Part shown: positions 53,415 to 64,000 of the stretch, piece after piece | How positions within the stretch are numbered: the stretch's first letter is position 1 | How the letters are laid out: every line of letters begins with the position of its first letter | Assembly: GCA_902728285.1 (NCBI GenBank) | Contig: CACVBU010000363.1 | Span: 62,001-126,000, forward strand | Source of the DNA: Clytia hemisphaerica | Taxonomy: Eukaryota > Cnidaria > Hydrozoa > Leptothecata > Clytiidae | Direction: 5' to 3' | DNA length: 64,000 bases | Translations under genes and position numbers: made by a program | The notes under the pieces: generated by a model | Told to the model about the DNA's origin: nothing | What the model saw: only the letters and a program-made list of their open reading frames with translations | Database searches by the model: none

Positions 53415-56115
53415 GAGGGTGTATATCTTCTCCTCGTAGAGTGCTCAATAAGTAAATAGAGCGTTATTATAATAAAGAGTTGACACAATATCTTTGTTTC
53501 AAACTCAGAGTTTCATGGTGCACAGGCACCAATCTTCAGTGAAATGAGATAACGTTAGAAAATAAAATACAATATGTTGTCTTCAAAAAATATTTATGAC
53601 GTCACATTTGAACGTCATCAGGTGGTTCAAAGATATCAAGCTGAAATTTTCGTCTGTGTCTACATTTGGCAATAATTTCTGATCTCTTATTCAGTAAGTT
53701 CTTGCCAGGATAGTTCGCGATCTCGAATTTCTCGGCAAGACACAAATTGCATCGTTTGGTATCTGGAGTAAATGCTTTGGATTTGCGAATGGTTCGCCAG
53801 GATACGGGTTTGGTTCGCCGTTTAGGTCTTTGATACGCCATACTTCAGCGGATAAAGCTGTGTTGTTGCGGTATCTTTCTAGGGTTGAAGTTTGATTTGG
53901 CTGGTGAATCTTTTTTTAAACGTACTTTCACAAAGTCCAATGTATTTCCTTCCTCTCTCCGTAGTTTAGTAAATTGCTGGTGACTGTTGCTTCGTAAACG
54001 ATACTTTTTACCAGGCAGTTCTGCTGCATGGGACATAGCTGTCTCTGTGTACAGTTACAGGTCTGGTTTTCGTTTGTGTTTTCGTTGGTAGACAAAACTT
54101 TTTTGTTATGCATGTTGATTATCGATTTCATATTTGGCATACAACTGTAGCTGACCTTTATACTGTTCTTGTTAAAGATTCTATTGAATTTGTGACCTCT
54201 GGGGAAGTGCTTTTTGACAATTCAGGAATTGTCAACCGTATCTGTTTGAAACGTTGTTATTGAAACGGTGGATTGAACCATATGATGTTTCTTTTTCTGT
54301 TTTTAAACGTCGACGATGTTGTTTTGTTTAGGCGTGTACTCGAATTTATGGTTGTGCCCGGATCGTTTCAGGGCGTCTTCATAATACGGGACGGTTGCGT
54401 TGAATATATCTTCGTTTGAAGATAAATTTGATAGCCTGTTCTGGATAGACAGTGGAATCTGTTTGAGGATGACTGGTGGATGATTTGAGTGCACATGTAC
54501 GTAACTCAGCTCGTTGTTTGGTTTGTGGTACGGTCGGTAGCAGCCGCTGTTTAAATCAAGCGTTACATCCAGATAGTCTACCGTTTTCATGTTGCATTGG
54601 ATGACTATTTCGAGATCATATTTTTTGAAATACTTTTTGGAAGTCTTTCTTGATTTTCTTCTCGCCTTGCGGCCCGTTTTTTTTTTTTTGTACACCCAGT
54701 CCATCGTCACGGTAAAGTCCGATGTCACTCCTTTTGTATCTTACTGGTAGTTGGCTAGGATAAAGGCAACCGACAAGTTCACAAATTTCGGCCCCGTCGT
54801 ACGCGCCCATGGTAACGTCGAACAGTTCGTCTCCCTTTTTCAACCAGCTTTCACCTTTGTTGAACAACAGCGATTTACGGGCCATGGTGAATTATCTCTT
54901 TGTCCTTCTGGTCGATTTGTACGTGTTTCTCGGCGAATTTCATTGCCTTTTCCAACAGTTTCTCTTTGATCGAAGGGTAGAAGTCTTTTACGTCAAACAT
55001 CATGAATGTATATTTATCTTTTTCATTGATGTTTTTGAACCAGTCGATTACTTCTCCCGTACTTTTCCATTGGTTAAGGTTGAGTGATACACGTAATTTC
55101 TGGTTGATCTTTTCAAGGATAATTTTGCTGATGCGACCGAGCTCGTTTTTCGCGGGGTTGATCAAACGCGTTGTTGGGTTGTTTGCAAAGTTTCCTTTGT
55201 GGTCTTTAAGCGTAATAAAACAATTGTTCTCACCGTTTGTAGTCATGCGTTCAACGATGTGGTGGTCTTTCATAATGTCTTTCCCTGCTGAGTTCACTGT
55301 GTGTTTGATGTTTTGGTCTGCTTTTTTGTATGTTTTCGTTATCGAGTTCGTCAACAGCGTATTGTACTCAGCTTTTTCGAGTTTGTACATGTTGGAAGTT
55401 TTGTCTGCCGGAACGATCAGTTTGTGTGTGTTGTTGATTTTTTCGATATCGCTTTTTAGATGTTTTTGGAATTCGTTGGTCGTTCCTGTGAATTTCAGCT
55501 TTTGAACGATATTGATGAGATCTTTTTCGAAGTCGGCCATCTCTGGAACAGATTGTGGCGTGTTTGGTGTCTTTAAGCCGTACGTTTCAGGACGGTCTTC
55601 TTCTTTGCTTCGTTTTCGAAAAATATCGCCTTCCACCTCATGCGTTTGATGACGGCTTCTATCTTGTTGATTAACTGCATCTTGTAGTTTTTGGTAGATG
55701 CTGTTGGTATGTTTTTTGAAGAATAGTGCTCAACTGTATAGGAGCGTGTTGCTGTAGAGGGTGCATATCTTCTCCTCGTAGAGTGCTCAATAAGTAAATA
55801 GAGCGTTATTATAATAAAGAGTTGACACAATATCTTTGTTTCAAACTCAGAGTTTCATGGTGCACAGGCACCAATCTAAGTAAGTACTTACTGAATAAGA
55901 GATCAGAAATTATTGCCAAATGTAGACACAGACGAAAATTTCAGCTTGATATCTTTGAACCACCTGATGACGTTCAAATGTGACGTCATAAATATTTTTT
56001 GAAGACAACATATTGTATTTTATTTTCTAACGTTATCTCATTTCACTGAAGATTGGTGCCTGTGCACCATGAAACTCTGAGTTTGAAACAAAGATATTGT
56101 GTCAACTCTTTATTA
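53415..56115 (-). mobile_element. Penelope-like retroelement with pseudo-LTRs
   Basis: Flanked by a 14-bp target duplication ACTTCTAGACTATA (53401-53414 and 56116-56129). A ~110-bp block (CTTCTCCTCGTAGAGTGCTC ... GTGCACAGGCACCAATC) occurs directly repeated at 53427 and 55758. A longer block (53490-53700) is present inverted at 55880-56110. Direct-plus-inverted terminal repeats of this sort are typical of Penelope-like elements. Confidence 0.85.
53602..55636 (-). pseudogene. RT + GIY-YIG-type protein of the Penelope-like element, frameshifted
   Basis: Reading leftward: a conserved N-terminal region; FITLKDHKGNFANNPTTRLI; FDVKDFYPSIKEKLL (RT palm); FDVTMGAYDGAEICELVG; and the catalytic GLYRDDGL at about 54.7 kb. 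HSNHPPVILKQIPLSIQNRL and, near 53.6-54.1 kb, a cysteine-bearing endonuclease-type C-terminus (TKRCNLCLAEKFEIANY; KCRHRRKFQL) follow. Frames change at least three times (around 54.88, 54.65 and 54.1 kb), so the copy is dead. The family is widespread in aquatic invertebrates; its C-terminus is related to GIY-YIG nucleases, though the GIY-YIG motif itself is not clear in this copy. Confidence 0.75.
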
Positions 56116-56218
56116 ACTTCTAGACTATATATATAAGAAATTCAACGAATTTCTGTTCAACTATCTTCTTTCAGGAGATTTTGGTGGCAGAGCAGCATAT
56201 GCATTTCGTCCTTATTAT

Positions 56219-57433
56219 GTGAATAGAGCAGTAAAAAATACAACTTTTCTATTTTTCCTTTTTTTGCAAAAGTTTTAGGAGTGAAAATAAAGGGATAATG
56301 ATAATTGAATAATATCCACTACCAATGATCCGCGGCACTATCGTAAAGCTAGAATCGCTTCGCGTACTCTTTGCTTGAGAAGTTTATTGACCGATTATTA
56401 AAGTTTTTCACCCGTGAGGGAGCTCGCAAGCGTTCTGCGAGCGTTTTTGGCTCAATCCTCTGCTCAATCCTCAGACCAATCCTCAGACCACATTAAAAAT
56501 GGTAGACTTAGCTGTAACAGATCATTTCAATGGAAGTTGTTGGAATGTTTACAAGACTCTTGACAGAAAATCCTTTGTTTTATTGTCAATGATGACAGTG
56601 TCGTTATTAATTTTGTTAGACCTGACATATTGATGTTTGTAAGGTGTACTTTATAGTTTTGATTCCCATTGAAGAATCATATTTTGCTTTGGTTTTTATG
56701 TTATTAGTTGCTGTTTTAGAGCTTTAGAGCTAGCCTGACTGGAAAAAAAATATATTTCCGAGGGTAGAAAAAATCTAAAAATGTACGTCGTCCGACGGGG
56801 GTAACAAAAATTTTCTGGAATGGCTAGTAAAATGGCAAAGGAGTCTAAGTGCTGAAATGGGAAACTTATAAAAAACGACAGTAGGGTGTTCCATACTATG
56901 CAGTTTTAAAATTACATGTTTTTCTATCAGTATAATATAGCCCTTTAAACCCTTCATATAAAATTTACGGAAAACTCATATGAACTTTGTCCCCAACGCA
57001 AGCACTAAGCTAAAGTCCTGTAATTAAGTGGGACAAAAATCAGTTTTTTGAAGTTTGCAAACAAAAGCGCCACATAGAAGATTATTCAAATTCAGTGTGT
57101 GAATAGAGCAGTAAAAAATACAACTTTTCTATTTTCCCTTTTTTTGCAAAAGTTCCAGAAATAAAAATAAAGGGATAATGATAATTGAATAGCCACTGAT
57201 GATTCGCATACTCTTCGCTTGAGAAAATGATTAACATGATTAACACAGATTAAAGTTTTTCACTCGCGCAGAAGCTTGCGGGGTTCTGTAAGCGTTCTCG
57301 GCTAGAATTGCTTTGCATACTCTTCACTTGAGAAAAATTTTTATGCCCATGCAAGAGCTTGCGGGCAAAAATTCTCAAACTGTGCAAAATGGTAGAACTT
57401 AGCTGTGGCAAATCATTTCAATGGAAGTTGTTG
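56219..57433. repeat. Host repeat in two direct copies; the second is split by the long-TIR transposon
   Basis: Copy 1 (56219-56740) is intact. Copy 2 starts at 57098 (GAATAGAGCAGTAAAAAATA), is cut at GGAAGTTGTTG (57433), and resumes at 60726 (TTGGAATGTTTACAAG) through about 60925. Copy 1 shows the uncut site GGAAGTTGTTGGAATGTTTA at about 56540. Confidence 0.8.
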
Positions 57434-60400
57434 CGTAGGGTGTATGATGAAAATGGCAAAATTTATAATTTTGACAACTTTTTCTGGTAATTTAATCTAT
57501 TTGAAGACTTTCTGCGAAAAAATCAATTCAAAATCTTCAAAATTGACCGTTTGCCCCAGGGTTTTGTAAAATCGATATTTTCAAAAATTTGCGAAAAACA
57601 AGGTTTTTGCCTGAAAAAAAATCCTAAAACCAGCTGTGTTGGTGCTACAGCCCTAAAAGTTGGGCCTAAAATGTTCATTGGAAAAAAGTAGGATTAGAAT
57701 GTAACAATGATATAGCTCTATCATATATAAAAATTACAAAAAATGTAAGTTTTTAGGCCAAAAATGACCGAAAACGCGAAAAAATGGGGTTTTGCCTGAG
57801 AAGAAATCCTAAAACCTGCTGTGTTGGTACTACAGCGCTCAAATTGGGCCCATAATGTTCCTTGGGAAAAAGTAGGATTAGAATTATAACAATAATATAG
57901 CTCTATCATATGTAAAAATTACAAAATAATAGGTTTTTTGGTCAAAATTACCGAAAAAGGCGAAAATTACTCAAAATCGGGATTTTCAGTGCTTAAAGCA
58001 TATTGAATCAATTTCTGACACTCTTAAGTGCTTTAAAGTGATAAAATAGATGTTTCATTATATATAATCTAGTACAATAAGCTATCCTAATGGCAAAATT
58101 GAGCAAAAATTTGGGTTTTTAAGGGATTTTTTATCAGAAATACCCCCAAAATAGCGGAAAATAGCGATTTTTGAGCTTTCATAACTTTTAAAGGCTCAAA
58201 TTCAAGACTTTGAAACTTGGCATAATGAAAGAAAACTATTTGAACTGTTAAAATAACAAGCTAATTTCTAAAAATTATGAATCTCAAAACTCATTCTCAA
58301 TCTCAAATCTTAACAAAGCAAACATTGGAACTGAAAGAACTAAAAAAAAACTTAGCAAAAAGAAGAAAAAAAAATTCAGAACAATTTTTCCACTAAATCA
58401 ACATTTGTCATCTCAAAGATAATAAGTCTGTGAGTGCTAAACTTGCTTATTTCTAAGCAAGGCTTGATGGGCAATACAGAGTTTCTATGTATGGTTTACA
58501 TTGTCAGAGTTTGAAGGCCATTTCCAAAGACTTTTCATTTGGTCATTTACACTATAAACAGGTGTCATGAAATTGCAGTTCACATTTTCTGTACCAACTC
58601 TCACAACTTCACCTAAAAAGTAAAAAGAATATCATTACCAAGTAAAAGATCAGGTGTTTCTTTCGTTATTTAACACAGTATTATACATACTTAAAGATGA
58701 AATAAAATCTAACCTGGGTCATCCTCGAATGCTCCAATAAGAAAATCTGGCCAATCTGAATCTCTTGCCTTTCCAACCTATATATTGAAGAAAATGATAC
58801 ATAAACTTTGAAATCTAGCATATTGAAATGATAACTTAAGTGCTTGTTTCTCCTCTGATTGATAAATCAATTCATTTATCCTGAAAAACACAAAGGTTCA
58901 TGGAATAGGTGGGTTTAAGATTTAAACCTCTTTTCCTCTAGAATTTTCTTGTTCATCGTGTTGAGTAATACCATCCATCAATTCATCTTGCTCTCCTTCC
59001 ACCTCTGCTTCATTGTCAGTTGTGTTTGCATTATTATTGATTGTATTCTCAAGATCCATCATGTCAGCTAAAACTCTAAATTCCAGTTGAGATGTGATTA
59101 GAGTCGTCAAATTCTTCACCTTCTGCTCAACTGTTAAGCCACGTTGTTTAAACAAGGGACACGTCGTCTTCACTTTATAAAAGGTGAACTTTCTGAACCT
59201 GATCTATAAATCCAATGCTTTTTGAAGCCCTTTTTCTTTACCATTCCAGTCTTGAACCAGGGTGTCGAGCTCTTCAATTGTAGTGATTGGCCCTTGGTGG
59301 GATTTTTTGCAAGCAGATACACACCTGATAACTTTTTTGCTGGTTGCTAGCTTGGCTGCATCTTCTTCATCAACATTGCTGGCTATCAATTCTTTTTGTT
59401 TTTGATCAAATTTTTGTTGTTTAATCTCCAATGTACGGGCTATCTTTCTGTTCGCCTTTGTTGTCCAACCATGCTTGCCATCTATGACATCTTTTGCATA
59501 TTTTTATTGTGAGATCATCACAGCACTTGTTGAACCCTTGAGAACCAGCCTTCTTAATCTCTCGATCAAGGTTTCCAAAATAATTCTCGATTGATTTTGT
59601 GTTCGTGGCATCTGGATCATCCAGCATCTTTTCATCCATATTTTTCAGAATGTGTAGGTCACTGTTGCCATCATCACCAAAACCATATTGATTTCCACGC
59701 TGCCTTTTCAAGATACAACCAAGACCTTGACTGATCTGCTTTAGATAGCTTTCCATCAAAGTCTGGTCACATTCTGAAATAAACCCTTTCAATTTGAGAC
59801 ATACGTTGACTCCATATGGTGAAGTTGCATCTTTAAGAGGATCAAGAAAAAAGGTTTGCATTGATGGTAGAGCACAGCGTGTCATGTGAATCATTGATAA
59901 TGGGTAACTGCACAAATCTTGATACAATTGTAGTAAGATGACTAAAAGTTGTCTAGGTGTCACCTTATGATCAAGAAGCATACTCATGAATGGTGCAGTC
60001 AAATGGATGCAAATCAGTGCAGAACCTGCCCAAAGAAACTTTTGATAAAAAATCCCTTAAAAATCAATTTTGCCATTATGATAGCTTATTGTACTAGATT
60101 TTATAATAATGAAACATCTATTTTATCACTTTAAAGCACTTAAGAGTGTCAGAAATTGATTCAATATGCTTTACTTTTCAATTTTGACCAAAAAACCTAT
60201 TATTTTGTAATTTTTATATATAATATAATAGAGCTATATTATTGTTATAATTCTAATCCTACTTTTTCCCAAGGAACATTATGGGCCCAATTTGAGGGCT
60301 GTAGTACCAACACAGCAGGTTTTAGGATTTTTTCTCAGGCAAAACCCCATTTTTTCGCGTTTTCGGTCATTTTCGGCCTAAAAACTTACATTTTTTGTAA

Positions 60401-60725
60401 TTTTTATATATGATAGATAGAGCTATATCATTGTTACATTCTAATCCTACTTTTTTCCAAGGAACATTTTAGGCCCAATTTCAAGGCTGTAGCACCAACA
60501 CAGCTGGTTTTAGGATTTTTTTTCAGGCAAAAACCCTGTTTTTCCAGGTTTTTCGCAAATTTTCGAAAATATCAATTTTACAAAACCCTGGGGCAAACGG
60601 TTAATTTTGAAGATTTTGAATTAATTTTTTCACAGAAAGTCTTTAAGTCAGAATAGATTAAATTACCAGAAGAATTTGTCCAAAGTGAAATTCTGAAAAA
60701 AAGTCATTTCATCATACACCCTATG
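57434..60725 (-). mobile_element. DNA transposon with ~700-bp terminal inverted repeats
   Basis: The left arm (57434 to about 58140) and right arm (about 60042-60725) are inverted copies beginning CGTAGGGTGTATGATGA and CATAGGGTGTATGATGA. The empty site in the neighbouring repeat copy implies a TTG 3-bp target duplication (57431-57433 and 60726-60728), or TGTTG if the first bases are not counted. Between the arms lies a decayed minus-strand gene. I cannot assign a superfamily. Confidence 0.8.
58922..60025 (-). pseudogene. Protein of the long-TIR transposon, 5'-truncated and frameshifted
   Basis: A minus-strand frame starts at an acceptor-like GGGCAG at 60026, directly inside the right arm, so upstream exons are missing. 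Recognisable stretches: TPRQLLVILLQLYQDLCSYP, KSIENYFGNLDREIKKAGSQ, ARTLEIKQQKFDQKQKELIA and TCPLFKQRGLTVEQKVKNL, ending in an acidic tail (NEAEVEGEQDELMDG). One extra A near 59512 shifts the frame, and a TAG at about 59204 interrupts the last part. I recall similar hypothetical proteins in cnidarian genomes but cannot name a domain or catalytic motif. Position between long TIRs makes a transposase or accessory role likely. Confidence 0.65.
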
Positions 60726-60925
60726 TTGGAATGTTTACAAGGTTCTTGACAGAAAATATCCTTTGTTTGATTGTCAATGATGATAATGCCGTCATTAATT
60801 TTGTTAGATCTGACAAATTGATGTTTGTGAGTGCACTTTTTAGTTTTGATTTCCACTGAACAATCATATCAATCAATTATCTGGTTTTTATGTTATTAGA
60901 TGCAGTTTTAGAGCTTGCCTGTCTA

Positions 60926-61311
60926 TGTACATTATGCAGTCAATATATTTCTTATCAATCCACTATTTCTTTTGTGTCTTCACCATAGGTCATTATCTCC
61001 TGTCATGAGATTAAACGAAATGGTTTCAAATCCATTTTTATTTCTTTTTGTTCAAGGAAACCCTTTATTATTTTTGTTTGTGACTCAAACATACTCAACC
61101 ATGCAGTCATAACTTTTTGATTTTTATGTTTTTTTTGAGATTTGTTCTTTTCTAAATAAAGTTCTATAAGTTAGTGGCATTTCTAATTCTAGTCAGATAT
61201 TAAAACAATACCAAGAGAAAAAGTAGTTCAAATGTCACCATATCTTTTCACTGCTTTTCATAACAGTTTCTTTTCAGCTTTTTAAAACAAAGTAAAATCA
61301 AACAAACACTG
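60926..61311. other. Intergenic sequence upstream of the small secreted protein gene
   Basis: About 390 bp of AT-rich sequence; presumably holds the promoter, but no clear TATA box or element was seen. Confidence 0.4.
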
Positions 61312-62584
61312 ATGAAATTAGAAATAGTATTTATCCTTTTGATAGTTGTGAAACTTGTGATAACCGTTGAATTCAGCTATCCTTCTTATACTTTTCGAAG
61401 AAAATCTTCACAGGTAAAACTATTTGTTTTAGATATTTGCTACTCACAACTGTTTAATCAATTATATGTTTTTCACCCTAAACTTCCAGTTTATATCTTT
61501 ATTCCCTAAGAAGCTGCTTGAAATATAATTGAAAAATTGTGAATACCACCTAGTCATATAGGTCTTTGTCATTGCATTCTGATAATATTGACAGTTCTGT
61601 CTGTTTTAACAGATGTAACAGGCTGGTCGACTTGCAGTAACAAGATGGTTAATTTTTTCTAGCGTGGGAAGTTAGGATGTCCTTTTTAAATACTTATTCT
61701 GTTGAATATGTGTTTGTAAAAAGTTTGTAAAATCACACTTATCCTAATCTTACAGTAGTTTTTTCCATAAAGTTTTGCTAACAGAAATAATATAATTAAT
61801 TAATACATGTATGAATTGCTTCCGATGTTATTCCAGGCTAAAAGATACAAAGAACGTGAAAGGATATGTCGTATCGATACTTGTAGCCTGAAAGACACAA
61901 AAGATTATTCAATCCTCAACCTTGACCAACTCAAATGCATTAGAAAATGTGTATCTCAAGTCTGTTATGATGAACTTTATGCTTGGAATGAGGTAAATTT
62001 TCCTATTTTATGAAATTATATGTTGTAAATGTATATTAAAGTATTTTTAAAATACTATAAAATAAAAGTAAACATTTTTGTAAGTATAAACTTTGGATTG
62101 GCTGAGTTTTGAGATTTAACATCACATCAAATTTGGAATATTTACATGCCACTAAGAAGAGAAAAATCAAAATATAATTCTTTTTCGCCGTTCAACTTAC
62201 ATGCTACTAAGAACAACCGTTTAAAATATTTGGCATTATTCTACCCAGTCCCATTTCGTAAAATTTTTAGTTCAGTTGGTTGTCTATTGAGTTTTAGCAA
62301 TGCTCTTTTTATCGAAAGTTTTCTGAGGGTAGAAGTATCAACTGTTAAATAAGTGAATTACCATTTGAAAATAAAAAATAAAATAGAATCAGATTATTTC
62401 CATTCCTAACTCATAAAAACAAGTATAAGTAGCATAGTATAATGATGAATGTTGATATTTTGAAATATACTTTCTTTTCCTTTTTTAGTTGGAGGAGGGT
62501 GAAATAGACGTCCGTTCAAATTCATTCAAAGGTTGCTTTTGTGCCAAACTACGTGCAGAGCAAAACAAAGCTTCAGAACTTTAA
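61312..62584 (+). CDS. Small secreted cysteine-containing protein, uncharacterised
   Basis: Three exons, 61312-61413, 61837-61992 and 62489-62584, all phase 0, encode 117 residues. A clear signal peptide (MKLEIVFILLIVVKLVITVE) is followed by a basic segment (SYTFRRKSSQAKRYKERERI). Seven cysteines lie in CRIDTC, CIRKCVSQVCYDELY and GCFC. The LEEGEIDVRSNSFKGCF block near the C-terminus looks like the kind of motif conserved in small animal proteins of unknown function (possibly Pfam DUF4787; from memory, unverified). Even cysteine spacing suggests a disulfide-stabilised extracellular or luminal protein. The stop codon is only 32 nt from the next gene's ATG. Confidence 0.8.
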
Positions 62585-62616
62585 CTTATTTTTGTTTATC
62601 TTAAAATTTTATAATA

Positions 62617-64000
62617 ATGGACGATTCAGATGAGGAAATTCAACCATTGAAAAGGAAGAAAAAAGGTAGTGACACTCCCATAAGAACGTCAAGGGGAATT
62701 GTTAAACATTCCAAACTTAGGGCGGCCAAAGATTGTTCAACATCTATATCAGTCAAATTTAAAGATAAAAGTCAAAAATTTCCAATGTCAAAGAAAGAGA
62801 TACAGCTGGCATCCCAACATCCTAGTTCAGCTTTGAAAAGCAAAAGTGAGGATTCCGCTAAATCTAGCAATGGGGTTTCAAACAATGGTGAAAGCTCCTC
62901 AAAATCAGCATCTGCATCTCCTCAGAAAACTAAGATGAAAAACGAAGTAGATTATTCATCAACAAAAGCATTTTTCTCATCTTCTTATAACAAAGCTGAC
63001 CAAGTGTTCTTCAAACCAAGAAATCTGAACAATACTGGATCACAGAAAACTACCTTATGTCCTGTTTGTAATATCAATTTATTGTTTTTGCATGGTGTAT
63101 CTCCTCAATTTCATATCAATGAATGTTTAGATCGAAATCCAAATTTCGAAGAAGGTAGAAATTTATTAATTTCATTCATATTTTTATTTTTGAATCAAAT
63201 TTTAATTTTAATCTATGTGAAAGGTATAAGGAGCCTGCTAAAAAAACTACAAAAGTGACAATTCCTGATCAGCTCCAGACCCTATTGATGAACCCATCAG
63301 AAAACAAGATATTAAGACGATATTGAGACGATATTGAGATATCGTTTTTATCTTGCTCTTCCAATTAATTCAAAAGATACCCTCTATAGATTTGGGTTTT
63401 CGCTCTTGAAGAAAATTTTGAATTGAAATTTTAATTTTGAAAACTCTAACTTTAACAGTAATAGAAAGGTATAAGGAGCCTGTTTGAAACTACAAGAGTG
63501 GTAATTTCTGATCAGCTCAAGACCCTTTCTATTGATAAACTTCATATAAGAAAACATATTGAATGATATCAAGATATTGTCAGTGTTATTTTATCTTGCT
63601 CTTTATAAAATTGGCTTGAAATGTAAATGATTTGGTTCTTAGTTCTACTAATTATGATTTTTTTTTTCAATATTTGCTATTACTGTAATCAATGCTTTTT
63701 CAACAATGTTGTAATGAATTGAAATTGGAAATCTGGCGTATACTGTAATTTTCATTTTCATAGGTTATTGTTCTGGTGATTCAAGTTGCTCATTATCAAA
63801 CGTTGAACATTTTCGTCGCCACCAACACGTACCAAACATTCCAGTCAAAACAGATGACGAGTCGTCTTGCTCAGAACAAGAAATTATAATAGCAGAACCA
63901 ACAAAGAGACCAGTACCTCAGACTCCTAAAGAACCATCACTGTTGTCAAACAACCAATCGCCAAAATCTGCTAAAAAGCAAACTTCAATCAATGACTTTT
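62617..64000 (+). CDS. DCLRE1A: DNA crosslink repair protein 1A (SNM1A), 5' part
   Basis: Exon 1 (62617-63154) and exon 2 (from 63764, running off the window) join in phase (G|GT). The N-terminus is acidic then lysine-rich (MDDSDEEIQPLKRKKKGSD), nuclear-localisation-like. Around residues 147-170 lies a UBZ4-type ubiquitin-binding zinc finger (CPVC ... HINEC, followed by LD), with the spacing seen in vertebrate DCLRE1A. Near the window end KKQTSINDFF matches a PCNA-interacting PIP box (Q-x-x-I-x-x-F-F). SNM1A is a 5' exonuclease of the metallo-beta-lactamase fold that unhooks interstrand crosslinks; that catalytic part would lie beyond the window. Identification rests on the UBZ plus PIP-box arrangement. 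An in-frame stop at 62602 fixes the start. Confidence 0.8.
63155..63763 (+). other. DCLRE1A intron 1 with an internal duplication
   Basis: Donor GAAG|GTAGAA and acceptor TTTTCATAG|GTTATTG. Inside, GTATAAGGAGCCTGYTWRAAA-type sequence with GATCAGCTC and ACCCTATTGATGAA/ACCCTTTCTATTGATAAA occurs twice (63222-63355 and 63466-63600), a diverged ~240-bp direct duplication. Confidence 0.6.

Overview
The window is nuclear DNA from an intron-rich, AT-rich animal genome. The evidence is spliced genes with GT-AG introns, AATAAA poly(A) signals, a class C GPCR, a mitochondrial EF-Ts, RNA polymerase II subunit RPB3, a steryl-sulfatase-type arylsulfatase, DCLRE1A/SNM1A, and metazoan-type transposons (Ty1/copia, Penelope-like, jockey/CR1-type LINE, mariner-type and PIF-type MITEs). 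A cnidarian or another early-branching invertebrate fits best, but the sequence alone does not settle this. No prokaryotic features were seen.

Layout. 0.5-15.9 kb: a large minus-strand helical-repeat-type gene of unknown identity (nine exons built here by splice phase). A complete class C GPCR (8.4-12.1 kb, plus strand) sits inside its 9.5-kb intron, and a PIF/Harbinger-like MITE has landed in one of its coding exons. 16.2-23.8 kb: a minus-strand TMEM223-type mitochondrial membrane protein gene (five exons found). Its largest intron begins with a 19-unit, ~93-bp tandem array built from the gene's own exon/intron junction. 25.6-35.1 kb: a compact run of minus-strand housekeeping genes: STS-type sulfatase, an unidentified multi-pass membrane protein, TSFM, CHCHD7 and POLR2C. 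35.7-46.2 kb: five transposons nested inside one another (mariner-type MITE > LINE > copia > ORF1-only retroelement > TGGACCTACC inverted-repeat transposon), several layers confirmed by target-site duplications. 46.2-61 kb: a gene-free transposon graveyard with foldback elements, a MITE filled with GAACGTTC palindromes, a Penelope-like element with a 14-bp target duplication, and a ~3.3-kb DNA transposon with ~700-bp terminal inverted repeats and a decayed gene. 61.3-64 kb: a small secreted cysteine-rich protein gene, followed only 32 nt later by the 5' part of DCLRE1A (UBZ zinc finger and PIP box visible).

Most host genes do ordinary cellular work: mitochondrial translation and respiratory-chain assembly (TSFM, CHCHD7, TMEM223), transcription (POLR2C) and crosslink repair (DCLRE1A). 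The most unusual points are the satellite derived from a host splice donor in TMEM223, the five-level transposon nest with frames that rejoin when the insertions are subtracted, and the long-TIR DNA transposon. Two very tight same-strand gene pairs (TMEM223/helical-repeat gene, and secreted protein/DCLRE1A) raise the possibility of polycistronic transcription with trans-splicing.
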